From Herbidospora mongoliensis (GTDB lineage: Bacteria > Actinomycetota > Actinomycetes > Streptosporangiales > Streptosporangiaceae), in the NCBI RefSeq assembly GCF_001570545.1, contig NZ_BBXD01000008.1, positions 62,001 through 126,000 on the forward strand: 64,000 bases of DNA. Reading direction: 5' to 3'. Below are positions 28,666 through 38,030 of the stretch, piece after piece. Made by a program: the position numbers and the translations under genes. The notes beneath the pieces are model-generated. The model worked only from the letters and a program-made list of their open reading frames with translations, had not been told where the DNA came from and ran no database searches. The number at the start of each line of letters is the position of its first letter. Position 1 is the stretch's first letter.

Positions 28666-29574
28666 TCAAAGGGAGGCCAGGATCAGGTTGGGGTCGGTGG
28701 CGGTGAGGTAGGCGGCGCTGAGGACGTAGAGGGTCCGGCCGCGTACGGCCACCGAGGTGGGGTTCTGCAGTCCGGCGGTGAGCAGCGTCGAGGTGTGGCC
28801 GTGCGCGTCGATGCGGACGACCTTGTTCGGCGCGTTCAGGGTCGCGATGACCTGCTCGTCACGGGTGAAGGCGATGTCGTCGATGCCGGCCAGGCCGGTG
28901 GCCTTGACCTGCACGGGGCCGGGCCGGCCGTGCTTGATCGGGATGCGGAGCAGGGTGCCCTGGTCGAGGTTGGTGGCCCAGACCGCGCCGTGCCGCACCT
29001 TGATGCCGTTGGCGCCGAGGAAGCCGGTCGCGGCCAGTTCCTTGGCCGACGACCAGGTCCGGGCGATGCCGCCCTTCAACGGCACGGTGGAGATCGTGCC
29101 GAGGACCGAGTCGGTGAGGTAGAAGGTCTCGGCCGGTTCGTCGTAGGCCAGGCCGTTGGGCAGGCCGTTCGCCGGGAGGGCGGCGATCCGGTGCGGGTTC
29201 CGGCCGGGGTTCAGCCGGTAGAGGCCGGTGGTCGCGGCGTCGCCGCTGGCGTACAGGAAATAGAGCGTGCCGTCGGCGACGCGGACGATGCCGGTGGTGA
29301 GGGCGAAACCGAGCACCGGGGCGGCGGTGCCGCCGTCGGGGAGGGTCGCCAGGATCTTGACGGCTCCGGACGGGCTGATCGCGGCGATCTGGCGGGCGGA
29401 GGCGAAGGTGACGTAGGCCGTGCCGTCGGGGGCGAGGGCGATGTTCTCCGGTTGCTGGCCTTTCGCCAGGTCGAAGTGCACCGCGATCCGGGAGGAGGGC
29501 GTCGCGTCGGCGGGGGCCGCGGCCACCAGGCCGATTCCGGCGGCGATGGCGAGGGCGAGCAGTCTGTTGCGCAT
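28666..29574 (-). CDS. Secreted SMP-30/NHL-like beta-propeller protein
   Basis: A 302-residue exported protein. The signal peptide MRNRLLALAIAAGIGLVAAAPADA is followed by a propeller built of repeats such as PENIALAPDGTAYVTFA, LPNGLAYDEPAETFYLTDS, LGANGIKVRHGAVWATN and IDDIAFTRDEQVIATL. This is the SMP-30/gluconolactonase or NHL type and may bind or hydrolyse a sugar-derived ligand, but no metal-site pattern is certain. ATG 29574 with AGGACC upstream is preferred over 29607. It lies 72 bp downstream of an XRE-MmyB regulator on the same strand and is its likely operon partner. Confidence 0.82.
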   Translation of the reverse strand: MRNRLLALAIAAGIGLVAAAPADATPSSRIAVHFDLAKGQQPENIALAPDGTAYVTFASARQIAAISPSGAVKILATLPDGGTAAPVLGFALTTGIVRVADGTLYFLYASGDAATTGLYRLNPGRNPHRIAALPANGLPNGLAYDEPAETFYLTDSVLGTISTVPLKGGIARTWSSAKELAATGFLGANGIKVRHGAVWATNLDQGTLLRIPIKHGRPGPVQVKATGLAGIDDIAFTRDEQVIATLNAPNKVVRIDAHGHTSTLLTAGLQNPTSVAVRGRTLYVLSAAYLTATDPNLILASL

Positions 29575-29646
29575 CTCTGGTCCTGTCTGGATGAGGGCGT
29601 GCGGCATCGGGCGCTCTGGTCGGAGCGCCTGTCTGAGAGGGGAAGG

Positions 29647-30504
29647 TCAGCTGATGACGGGGGCGGGGCGGGAGGCCTGCCCGGTCACCACGCTGTGGAC
29701 GAGCAGGGTCATCGCGGCGTGCGAGGGTGACCCGGATTCGGTGGTGGCGACCACGACCGACTGGTCGTCGGCGGTGCGCAGCGTCTGCTGGGTCACGTGC
29801 ATGGTGCCGACCAGGGGGTGGCGCATTTCGTACACGGAGTCACCGCCGGTTTTGACGCGGTGGTCGGCCCACATCGTGGCGAACTCGGCGCTCTTGACCG
29901 TCAGTTCCCCGATCAGCGCGGTGAGCTGAGGGTCGTCAGGGTGGCGGCCGGACGCCATCCGCAGGCTCGCCACCACGCCCCTGGCCTTGGCGGGCCAGTC
30001 GGCGTAGAGGTCGCGGGTGTGCGCGTCGAGGAACACCAGGCGGGCCATGTTGGGGCGCTGGGACAGATGACCCGCGTAGAGGGCGTGGCCCAGGGTGTTC
30101 CAGGCCAGCACGTCGCTGTGCCTGCCGAGCACCACCACGGGCACGTCGCCGAGCGCCGCGATCAGCTGACGGGTCGCCGTGCTTACCCGCTCGGGCGCGG
30201 GCTTGCGGACGGTGGTTCGGCGACGGCCGCCGGCAGCCAGTTCGTGCAGGTGGCGGCGTTCGGCGTCGTCGAGGCGGAGCGCCCGCGCCAGCGCGTCGAG
30301 GACTTCGGGCGAGGCGTTGGACGACTGGCCCTGCTCCAGCCGCGAGTAGTAGGACGCGCTGACCCCGGCCAGCAGCGCCAGTTCTTCGCGACGCAGCCCG
30401 GGAACCCGGCGGCGGCCGCCGTAGGTGGCCACCCCCACGTCTTCAGGTCGCAGCTGGGAGCGCCGCGTCTGCAGGAACTCCCCGAGCTGTCGTCTCGTGT
30501 TCAT
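29647..30504 (-). CDS. XRE-family regulator with MmyB-like ligand-binding domain (paralogue)
   Basis: A 285-residue regulator of the same build as the one at 9950-10861. The Xre helix-turn-helix has PGLRREELALLAGVSASYYSRLEQGQ (about 34-60), and the C-terminal MmyB-like domain has RLVFLDAHTRDLYADWPAKA and SGRHPDDPQLTALIGEL. It is followed by the secreted propeller gene in the same direction. The ligand is unknown. The ATG at 30504 has no strong ribosome binding site. Confidence 0.9.
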   Translation of the reverse strand: MNTRRQLGEFLQTRRSQLRPEDVGVATYGGRRRVPGLRREELALLAGVSASYYSRLEQGQSSNASPEVLDALARALRLDDAERRHLHELAAGGRRRTTVRKPAPERVSTATRQLIAALGDVPVVVLGRHSDVLAWNTLGHALYAGHLSQRPNMARLVFLDAHTRDLYADWPAKARGVVASLRMASGRHPDDPQLTALIGELTVKSAEFATMWADHRVKTGGDSVYEMRHPLVGTMHVTQQTLRTADDQSVVVATTESGSPSHAAMTLLVHSVVTGQASRPAPVIS

Positions 30505-30565
30505 GGCTCAAGTATTCGCCGCCGGTTCGCGGCCCTGCCACACCCTGCCGGGGTTAGGCACGCGC

Positions 30566-31114
30566 TCAGCGGGAGAACCAGCGGAGCCGGCGGGCGCTCC
30601 GGTAGCGGATGCGCAGCTTGCCGTAGCCGAGTTTGCCGGTCACCCGCAGGTGCGTCCGGCCTGGTGTGGGCACGCCCGAGACCTCGGAGTTGACGCTGCC
30701 CCATTCGCACTGCACGTCGTTGACGTCGGCGCTCGCGCCGGGCGGCAGGGTGATGGTGGCGGAGCCGTATTTCAGCTTGAGGTCGAAGACGATCTCCGGG
30801 TATTCGACCACCGCTTCGCTCAGGTCGAGGTAGGGATGGCCGTACACGGAGTCGATGCGCAGCACCCGGGGGACCCGCCACTGCCCCGACCGCGTGATCT
30901 TGCTCGCCTTGGAGGTGATGGTCACCACCTCGCCCGGACGTTCGGGCAGATCGGCGGTCAACGGGACCAGATCACCGTGGGACACGGCGGTCAGGGCGCG
31001 CTCGACTCGCAGTTCCATCTCGTCCGAGGCCAGGCGGCCGTCGGCGAACGCCTGCTGGAGGCGTCTGACGGTCGTCTCCCGGTCCTGGTCGGAGGCACGG
31101 GCTTCCAGGTCCAT
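30566..31114 (-). CDS. DUF1707 SHOCT-like domain protein
   Basis: A 182-residue cytosolic or membrane-associated protein. The N-terminal DUF1707 domain (1-60) has the typical RASDQDRETTVRRLQQAFADGRLASDEMELRVERAL sequence order. The C-terminal half is a strand-rich, LiaF/DUF4097-like segment with YGSATITLPPGASADVNDV and a basic end (YRSARRLRWFSR). DUF1707 proteins are common in actinomycetes and some are linked to envelope stress. AAAGGTGG precedes ATG 31114. Confidence 0.87.
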   Translation of the reverse strand: MDLEARASDQDRETTVRRLQQAFADGRLASDEMELRVERALTAVSHGDLVPLTADLPERPGEVVTITSKASKITRSGQWRVPRVLRIDSVYGHPYLDLSEAVVEYPEIVFDLKLKYGSATITLPPGASADVNDVQCEWGSVNSEVSGVPTPGRTHLRVTGKLGYGKLRIRYRSARRLRWFSR

Positions 31115-31192
31115 AGGGCCACCTTTCCGATGGTTGACAATTTACGGGGTGAACGACTCATCCTTAAGGGGGACGGGGTACGGCATCAGATC

Positions 31193-31561
31193 ATGGATGA
31201 CGATGTCCGGGCAGGGATCCTGGCCCACTGGGAGGCCTCCGAACGCGGAGACGTCGAGGCCGAGCACGCGATCTACGCCGACGACGCGATCCTCGACTAC
31301 CCGCAGTCGGGCGAGCGCTTCCGGGGCCGGTCGAAGATCCAGGCCCAACGGGGCGGACACCCGGCCGAACGCCACTTCACCGTCGGCCGGATCCAGGGCG
31401 GCGGCGGTCTCTGGGTGAGCGAGGTCGTCATCACCTACGACGGCGTGCCGACCCACTCGGTCAGCATCATGGAGGTCGCCGACGGCCTCGTGACGCACGA
31501 GACCCAATACTTCGCCGACCCGTTCCCGGCGCCGACCGGCCGCGCCGCACTGGCCGATTAG
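31193..31561 (+). CDS. NTF2-like/SnoaL-like small protein
   Basis: A 122-residue NTF2-fold protein: GILAHWEASERGDVEAEHAIYADDAILDYPQSGERFRGRSKI gives the helix-strand order, then VGRIQGGGGLWVSEVVITYDG and a C-terminal HETQYFADPFPAP typical of the group. ATG 31193 is chosen; ATG 31130 in the same frame is possible. It is convergent with the DUF6461 gene, overlapping by four bases. The substrate is unknown. Confidence 0.8.
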   Translation: MDDDVRAGILAHWEASERGDVEAEHAIYADDAILDYPQSGERFRGRSKIQAQRGGHPAERHFTVGRIQGGGGLWVSEVVITYDGVPTHSVSIMEVADGLVTHETQYFADPFPAPTGRAALAD

Positions 31562-32106
31562 GAGAGGACGCCGGACAGGAACCTCGACTCGTCGAGGATC
31601 TCGGGCGTGAACCTGACGCCGGTGATGCGCTCGATCAGGATCAGGCCGGGCCCCCGGTAGAGGTCCTCCTCCTCGCCGATCCCCTCCATGGTCTCCGCGA
31701 GTTCGGCGGGGACCTCCTCGGAGTAGCCGTCCTGGGCCCGGAAAGCGAACCGGATCTCGCCGTCTTCGATCCAGCGGAAGTCCTCCAGGTCCTTGATGTC
31801 GAGGCGGTAGAGGGAGACCAGGCCGGTGCCCGCCGACAGCGGCACCGTGAACTCGTCGTTGGCGCCGAGCCAGCTGTTGTACTGCGCGACGAACGCCCAC
31901 CCGCCGACGCTCGTGACCGCGACGAACTCGGTCTTGTAGTCGTGGCGGGCACCGGCGTCGATCGACTCGTCGAGCGTCATCCAGGTGAAATCCTCAACCC
32001 GGCCGCCCATCCGGGCCACGAGCTGCTCGGGGGTCAGCCCCCGGACGAAGATGAAGCTGAAGGCCTCCGCGAGGCCGGACTCGGAGAACCAGGCGTAGTC
32101 GGTCAT
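31558..32106 (-). CDS. DUF6461 domain protein
   Basis: A 182-residue protein starting DYAWFSESGLAEAFSFIFVRGLTPEQLVARMGG, the signature of DUF6461 proteins of actinomycetes, followed by strands VAVTSVGGWAFVAQYNSWLG and WIEDGEIRFAFRAQDGY. No catalytic residues are apparent and the function is unknown. Members often resemble immunity-type or regulatory proteins, but nothing here supports a toxin partner. The ATG at 32106 lies 51 bp from the divergent DUF6493 gene. Confidence 0.8.
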   Translation of the reverse strand: MTDYAWFSESGLAEAFSFIFVRGLTPEQLVARMGGRVEDFTWMTLDESIDAGARHDYKTEFVAVTSVGGWAFVAQYNSWLGANDEFTVPLSAGTGLVSLYRLDIKDLEDFRWIEDGEIRFAFRAQDGYSEEVPAELAETMEGIGEEEDLYRGPGLILIERITGVRFTPEILDESRFLSGVLS

Positions 32107-32157
32107 GCGAGCGATCATGGCAGGCCGTTTGTCGGTAGTGATCGATAACGTCCGCGC

Positions 32158-34702
32158 ATGTCCCCTTGGCGGCAGGTCCGCGAGATGATCGAGAACGACG
32201 CCGACCTGTCGGCGCACCTGACCGGCCTCGGCGATGCCGACCGCAAGGCCGTCGCCGCCGAACTGCCCGGATATCTGGCCGGGCGGCTGCGTGACGAAGG
32301 CCGCTGGAAGGTCGCGGAGCAGGCCCACGCGTTCCGCGCCGCCGGGGCTGCCTGCTTCGCCGGCGCCGCCCAGGTCGCGACCTGGCTCAACCGCCGGGAA
32401 CTGCGCGAACCCCGCGAGCCGAGGGTCGACGCCGCGTGGATCCTGAGCGTCTTGCGCCATCGGCCGGACGCGTGGCGGCGCGATCTCGCGCACCGGCTGG
32501 TCACCGGGCTACGGCCGGGCGGGCGCAGGGGCTGGCAGAACGTCGACGGTCAGCCCGGCTGGGACCTGGCCGCCTCCCTGGTGATCGAGACGGGCATCGA
32601 GCCGCCCGAGAACGACCCCTTCGTCGTCGGCTGGATCTGGGACCTCTGCGGTCGGCACTGGACGGGCGCGAAGATCGACGCGGTCCGCGACCACCCCCTT
32701 CTCGACGTGATGGTCTCCCGGCTGTTCGCGGCCGAAGGCGTCAGCGCCCCGCTGACCCACGACCGGAAATGGAACGCCCACTATCACCAGCACTCCGTCA
32801 TCGGCGCGCTGGCCGACCTGGCCGCCGAGGGCCGGCTGAAGCGGCAGGCCCTGATCGACGGTTGCGCGGCCCGCTTCCTCACCCACGGGCAGGACCGCGA
32901 CATCGATCCCTTCGTCCACCTGTGGATCCAGCTCCGGCCGGCCCCGGCCGAGCTGCCCGCGGTCGACCTGGTCCGCGTGCTGCCGATCGCGGCCGTCCCG
33001 CTCGCCCTGCTGGCCGTCGATGAGTTACGCCGCTACGACGACGCGGTGGGCCTGAGCCCCGACCTGTTCGCCGAGACGGTCGGCGCGCTGGCGTTCCGGC
33101 CGGAGAAGAAATACGCCACGACCGCACTCCAGTGGATCGCCCAGGCGCCGCCCGACCGGGCCGACGGCGCCCTCGCCGCCCTCGCGCTGATCTTCAACCA
33201 GGAAACCCCGGCGCTCCGCGCCCGTTCCGTACGACTCGCGGTCCACCTGGCCCCCCACGCCACCCCCGAGACGATCGACACCATCCGCGAGGCCGCCACC
33301 GCCCTCCCGGCGGACCTCCGAACCCGGATCGCCGCCGTTTTCGGCAAGGTCGCCACGCCAGCGGCCGAGACACCCGTGGCCGGCGTCCTGCGGGTCACGT
33401 TCTCGCCGCCCGAGATGCCGCCGCCGATCGTCTCGGCGACCGAACTGATCACCGCACTCGACTCCCCGCCCTCGTTCAGGTGGACGGACGTCGAGCGGAC
33501 CCTGGCCGCGTTCGTCGAGCTGACCCATCGCGACCGCGCCGCGACCGTCGAGGCGCTGCGGCCCTGGTGGGAGGAGAACTGCAAGGGGTACGGCGACCGC
33601 CTTCATCCCAGTGCGAGCAGTCACACCGCCTACAACCCCTACTCCCTGCTACGACACTGCGTGAGCGCGATCGTGTCGCCGGAGCAGAGCGTCGCGACGT
33701 CCCTTCTCAACGCCGAATACCTGCACGGGAGTCGTCGATATCGCACCCCGCTCGACCACGTGTTCCCCGACCGGCTGCGCGAGGTCGTCGCCCTGCTGGA
33801 GTCAGGGCGGACGTTTCCGGTGCTGCTGGCCACCCCGACGACGCCCACCGGCCACGTCGACGCCGCAACGCTGGTCGGCCGCCTCGAACTCCTGGGAGAC
33901 CACGAACCGCTCCCTCTCGACTTCTGCCAGGCGCTTCTGCGGCTGCCCCGCTCGGTCGAACCCGAGGTGCTCGCCCGCGCCGAGAAGCTGACCTCACCGG
34001 CCGGGCGGCGACTGGCCGCGTGGCTGCGCGAAGGCGGTCTGGCCGAACCGATCATGGAGTGTGGCATCGACGCCATGATCCGCACCATCGCCTATGAGAC
34101 CTATCGGCGAGTTCCCGCGATGCACGCCCGCACGAAGCCGGGAACGCCGGACCTGCCGCGACTGATCGCCGACCTGTGCACGCTGGAGCCGAAGGAGTAC
34201 TGGGCGGGACTTTCCGACGACATGTCGTGGTGGCCCGCGATCATGCCGTCGCACCGGGAGGTGGTCGCCGCCCACGTGCTCGAATGCTTCGCCGTGGGCT
34301 TCTCGGGCAGCCGGGTCAAAGCGGGGGTGCTGACGACGCTCGTCCAGTGTGACGGCCCGGTCGGACGGGCGACGGCGAGTGCCGTCGTGACGGCGCTCGG
34401 GCGCGAACAGGCCGAAGAGCGGTTGTCCGCCGTCGACGCGGTGAAGATCCTCGCCGTGCCTGCCCGCGCTGCTGCCGTCCGGCGCGGGCGAACGTCCGCC
34501 GACCGGTCTGGCGGAGCTGCTGGACGTGGCGGTCAAGGCCGCCGCCCTCGCGGGAACGCAGGGCGAGGTGCCGAAATTGGCGGAGTTCGCCGCGCGTAAG
34601 GGCGGAAGCCGGGCGGTCGAGTCGGCCCGCCTTCTCCTGACGACGATCAGTCAGGACGGCGCGCCGTTCAGCACTTCGACCTCGCCGGTGTCCAGGGAGT
34701 AG
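32158..34702 (+). pseudogene. DUF6493 family protein with a frameshifted, internally deleted 3' end
   Basis: From ATG 32158 about 765 codons read as a DUF6493-type helical-repeat protein (VREMIENDADLSAHLTGLGDADRKAVAA at the start, LLATPTTPTGHVDAATLVGRLE in the middle). After AEERLSAVDAVKIL (about 34455) the frame becomes an Arg/Gly-rich tail and stops at 34599. The true family ending resumes in another frame right after that point (LPALLPSGAGERPPTGLAELL...LAEFAARKGG) and runs to 34702, overlapping the carbonic anhydrase gene. Several tens of residues normally between are absent, so this is a deletion plus frameshift. The long product may still be made from a leaderless start (TAACGT, six bases, ATG). 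Confidence 0.7.
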
Positions 34703-35373
34703 AACGCGCTCACGACCGCCAGCTTCTTGCCGTTGACCAGCGGCGCCAGGTCGCGGTTGCCGCGCAGTGCGTCGGCCGTCAGTTTCACCTGGGTCTTGGC
34801 CATCGTCTCGATCGGGTCGGCGCTGCCCTCGTTGACGGTCTGCTCATAGGCGGGGCGCAGCGCTTCCACGATCGCCTGGAGGTTCCCCGGCAGGGGCTTC
34901 GCGTCCTTCAGGGCCTTGTACGCCGCCTCGATCGCCCCGCACCGCTGATGTCCCAGCACCACGATCAAGGGGGTCCCGCCGGTCATCGGGCCGTATTCGA
35001 CCGAGCCCGTCACCACGGGACCGACGGCCTGGCCGCCGGTGCGCATCACGAACAGGTCGCCCAGGCCGGTGTCGAAGACGAGCTCGGGAGGCACGCGAGA
35101 GTCGATGCAGGCCAGCACCACGCCGTAGGGCTGCTGTTTGGCCGCCAGGAGTTCGCGCCGGGTCGGGTCGCGGTCGGGGTGCTGCAGGGCTCCGGTCACC
35201 CAGCGGCGGTTGCCCGTCATCAGGCGGTCGAAGGCGCTCTTCGGCGAGTCAGGATAGGCCTGGGACGCGGTGGAGACCGGTACCGCTCTGAGCGTCGTCT
35301 CGGTCGTGGCGCAGCCGCCGAGTGCGAGGGAAACGGCACCTGTCAGTAGCGTCCTTCGCCCCATACCGTCCAT
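34651..35373 (-). CDS. Exported beta-class carbonic anhydrase lipoprotein
   Basis: A 240-residue zinc enzyme for CO2 hydration placed outside the membrane. The signal sequence MGRRTLLTGAVSLALGGC ends in a lipobox (Cys21); the RR could allow Tat export. The mature part has the zinc ligands Cys89, His142 and Cys145 with the CxDSR motif (Asp91, Arg93) and HQRC, as in bacterial beta-CAs. Lipoprotein beta-CAs are known in actinomycetes. ATG 35373 is chosen; ATG 35364 is equally possible. The exported SRPBCC-like protein lies 107 bp upstream on the same strand. Confidence 0.92.
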   Translation of the reverse strand: MDGMGRRTLLTGAVSLALGGCATTETTLRAVPVSTASQAYPDSPKSAFDRLMTGNRRWVTGALQHPDRDPTRRELLAAKQQPYGVVLACIDSRVPPELVFDTGLGDLFVMRTGGQAVGPVVTGSVEYGPMTGGTPLIVVLGHQRCGAIEAAYKALKDAKPLPGNLQAIVEALRPAYEQTVNEGSADPIETMAKTQVKLTADALRGNRDLAPLVNGKKLAVVSAFYSLDTGEVEVLNGAPS

Positions 35374-35480
35374 GACCTGGATCTTTTCCTCCTTGGGCCA
35401 TCAAAGAGCCCGGAGAAAGGTCAAAACGGTGTACGGCGACCGCTGCCAGGTGGCGGTCGCCGCGGCTTGGTCAAGGGGCT

Positions 35481-36113
35481 TTAGAGGTCGCCGCTCTCGA
35501 TCCGCTGCTTCAGGCCCGACTGGATGCCCTGGTGCGCCTGCACGCCGGAGGTCAGCGCGAGGTCGATCAGCTCATCGGGCGTCTCGAAGGTCAGGTTCTC
35601 GGTGACCTTGGTCTTGGTCAGGCCGACCTTCTCGAAGGTGATCTTCTGGTGGGTCACGATGTACCCCGTCGACCACGAGTCGACCGTGTAGAAGAAGTCA
35701 GCCAGGTGCAGCACCTGCCGCGCGTGCGTGTTCAGCGTGATCGGGGCCGGTGCCACCGGGATGACCTCGATGGCGGTGAGGTTCTTGGTCCGCTTGCCGA
35801 GCCGGGTGGTGTCGCTGTGGGTGATCACCTGCTCAAGCACGGGGTTGGCGCCGATGTGGTTGTTGAAGTTCGAGTATTTCGCGAAGACTTCAGCGCGGGG
35901 CGCGTTGATGACGATGGAGATGCTCTGTGACGCGCGCGACCGGCCGGCCGGCAGCGGGTTCGCGACCTGCGTGAACTTGTACGTGTTCCAAGTGGACAGC
36001 CACTCCTGTGCGAGGGGGTCGGTCGTGGCACGCGCCGGCGCACCGAAGACCGAAAGCACAAGGGACATGGCGAGGAGGGGAGCGCTTAACAGACGAAGCA
36101 GCCTCGAGTTCAT
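35481..36113 (-). CDS. Exported SRPBCC-fold protein
   Basis: A 210-residue secreted protein with a signal peptide cleaved near ARA-TTDP. The mature part reads SISIVINAPRAEVFAKYSNFNNHIGANPVLEQVITHS, the start of an SRPBCC/polyketide-cyclase-like fold, with strands through HARQVLHLADFFYTVDSW and a C-terminal helix PDELIDLALTSGVQAHQG. Most SRPBCC proteins are cytosolic, so secretion is unusual. The ligand is unknown. The start is ATG 36113. No clear operon partner other than the carbonic anhydrase downstream. Confidence 0.72.
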   Translation of the reverse strand: MNSRLLRLLSAPLLAMSLVLSVFGAPARATTDPLAQEWLSTWNTYKFTQVANPLPAGRSRASQSISIVINAPRAEVFAKYSNFNNHIGANPVLEQVITHSDTTRLGKRTKNLTAIEVIPVAPAPITLNTHARQVLHLADFFYTVDSWSTGYIVTHQKITFEKVGLTKTKVTENLTFETPDELIDLALTSGVQAHQGIQSGLKQRIESGDL

Positions 36114-36482
36114 AAGCAGAACATTTATCGCATTCCGCCCACGAGTACACCTCCCATGATCACATCTGTCAGTGATTGCCAATTTTTGCACTGGCCAGCA
36201 CGGACAAGGCGCAGGTCGTGCCGAAAGCGGACAGCGACCGGGTGGTCGCAAGCAGTTGAATTCTTAACCATCTCATCTTTATGATGGTTCCGGTCGGCCT
36301 GTTTTGTGGGCTAGATGTGGTTGTTGGAGTAGCTCTGTCACGGTTTGAGGCGGGTAACCTTGACCGCGCTCCCACGGCCGAGTGGCCCGATCGTCCCGGG
36401 GCAGCGTCGTCGCCGCTGGACTCCGGCTCGGAATACTTCGGAATCAAGCCCTTGAACAAAGACAACAGGTGATAATTCTCGG
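36114..36482. promoter_or_regulatory. 369-bp AT-richer intergenic region with the Wadjet operon promoter
   Basis: The region is less GC-rich than its neighbours and separates the divergent SRPBCC and jetA genes. GATAAT (36471-36476) lies six bases before the jetA GTG, so the transcript is probably leaderless. No clear operator palindrome or RNA gene was seen; short open frames here look random. Confidence 0.5.
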
Positions 36483-38030
36483 GTGCCAAATCAGGGGTCG
36501 GGCGACATCTGGGACACGCAACCATTCGCGCATCTCGGCACTCCATTGGAGCCGCTCTATCGCTCGATCCTGTCGGTTTTCGTCCAGGCCAAGGATCGAT
36601 TCCTGGTCCATCTCCGCCCCGAGGACGTCGCCGTCGAACTCGGCCGCGACAACGACGACGCGCTGATCTCCGCTCTTGAGCGACTCGTCCACTGGGGAAA
36701 TCTGAGGGCCGACGCCGACACCGGACGGGTCACCTCGGTCGAGGACTTCCATCGCAAGCGATACCTCTACCAGCTCACCACCAGGGGATACGCCGCCGAA
36801 CAGGCGCTCGCCGTCTACGAGGAAGCGGTGGCGCAGCGGGGCGCGCTCCAGTCGGTCGCGCTGGCCGACATCGCCGATCAGCTTGAGGCACTCGTCAAGC
36901 TGGCGAGAGAGTCCGAACTCGATCCCGTGCGGATCCATTTGCTCCTACTCGGGCTTGCCGATCGATTCGCCTCGCTCGCTGGAAACGCCCAGGCTTTCAT
37001 GGGCTCATTGCGCCGCGCGATCGACTTCTCCGACGGTGACGTCGACGGATTCATCGAATACAAGGAACGCCTGATCGATTACATCGACAGGTTCATCGCC
37101 GATCTCGCGAACTTCGGCGCCCGGATCGCGGTGCTGCTGGACGAGGTGGAGGCGGTCGGTCATGAACGGTTGCTGCTCCTCGCGGCCCGGCGCGAGGCGG
37201 CCGACGCGGTTCCGGACGGCGAAGAGGTCTCCGGGGTCATCGACAGAGCCGAGCGGGCGGCGTTCGAGGCGTGGGAGAACCGGTGGCGCGGGCTGACCGG
37301 GTGGTTCGTCTCCACTCGTACACAGAGCTCTCAGGCGAAGCTGCTGCGCCAATCGGCCGTCACCGCGATCAAGCAGCTGATCGACACGGTCGGGCTGCTG
37401 AACGAGCGGCGGTCGGGGCGGTCGGACCGGTCGGCCGACTTCCGCACGCTGGCGCGCTGGTTCGCCGGCGCCCCCGACGACGACGCGGCGCACCGGCTGT
37501 GGCGGGTCGCCTTCGGGCTGAACGCGGCCCGGCATCTGACCGTCACCGGTGCCACCCTCGACACCTGGCGGGAGGACGAGCCCGGGGCGGCCACCCCGTG
37601 GGCGGAGGCTCCGCCCGTGCGGATCTCACCCCAACTGCGCAGGACGGGAGCGTACGAGCGCCGGGGCAAGCCGAACAAGATCCGGAACCGCGATGAGGAG
37701 CGCAGGTTCCTGCGGCTCCAGGCCGAACGAGAAGACGCCGAGACCGCGGCGGCGCGGGCCCGGCTGGGCACCGACGGGCCGGTCCGGCTTTCGAGCGTGG
37801 ATGTGCTCGATCCACGTGTGTTCCGGCTGTTCCTGGGGCTGCTCGGTGATGCGCTGTCGGCGCGGCTGCCCGGTGAGACCGAAGTCAGAACCGTCACGGC
37901 GGACGGCTCGTTCGAGATCAGGCTGGCCGTCGTCCCGGGCGGTGGCGACGTCCACATCGTCACCGATGACGGGGTCCTCACCGGCCCCGAACACCTCATC
38001 GAGATCACCGACCTGATGGGGGACACGTGA
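36483..38030 (+). CDS. jetA: Wadjet protein JetA (TIGR02677/DUF2397)
   Basis: A 515-residue protein and the first gene of a four-gene cassette. It matches the DUF2397/TIGR02677 family in length and order: an N-terminal winged-helix-like part (PLEPLYRSILSVFVQAKDRFLVHLRPEDVAVELG), a helical middle with FIEYKERLIDYIDRFIADL and a C-terminal VLDPRVFRLFLGLLGDAL. In Wadjet complexes JetA is the kleisin-like subunit bridging the SMC-like JetC heads. GTG 36483 is used with no ribosome binding site, in keeping with a leaderless start. The stop overlaps jetB by four bases. The cassette built from TIGR02677-02680 families is usually called type II Wadjet. Confidence 0.9.
   Translation: MPNQGSGDIWDTQPFAHLGTPLEPLYRSILSVFVQAKDRFLVHLRPEDVAVELGRDNDDALISALERLVHWGNLRADADTGRVTSVEDFHRKRYLYQLTTRGYAAEQALAVYEEAVAQRGALQSVALADIADQLEALVKLARESELDPVRIHLLLLGLADRFASLAGNAQAFMGSLRRAIDFSDGDVDGFIEYKERLIDYIDRFIADLANFGARIAVLLDEVEAVGHERLLLLAARREAADAVPDGEEVSGVIDRAERAAFEAWENRWRGLTGWFVSTRTQSSQAKLLRQSAVTAIKQLIDTVGLLNERRSGRSDRSADFRTLARWFAGAPDDDAAHRLWRVAFGLNAARHLTVTGATLDTWREDEPGAATPWAEAPPVRISPQLRRTGAYERRGKPNKIRNRDEERRFLRLQAEREDAETAAARARLGTDGPVRLSSVDVLDPRVFRLFLGLLGDALSARLPGETEVRTVTADGSFEIRLAVVPGGGDVHIVTDDGVLTGPEHLIEITDLMGDT

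Noticed and set aside
30425-31192. Long upstream extension of the NTF2-like gene across DUF1707
   Set aside because: It crosses a real gene on the other strand; the NTF2 domain begins at 31193.
36169-36546. 125-codon minus-strand frame in the gap before jetA
   Set aside because: It overlaps the jetA start and promoter, has mixed composition and matches no family.
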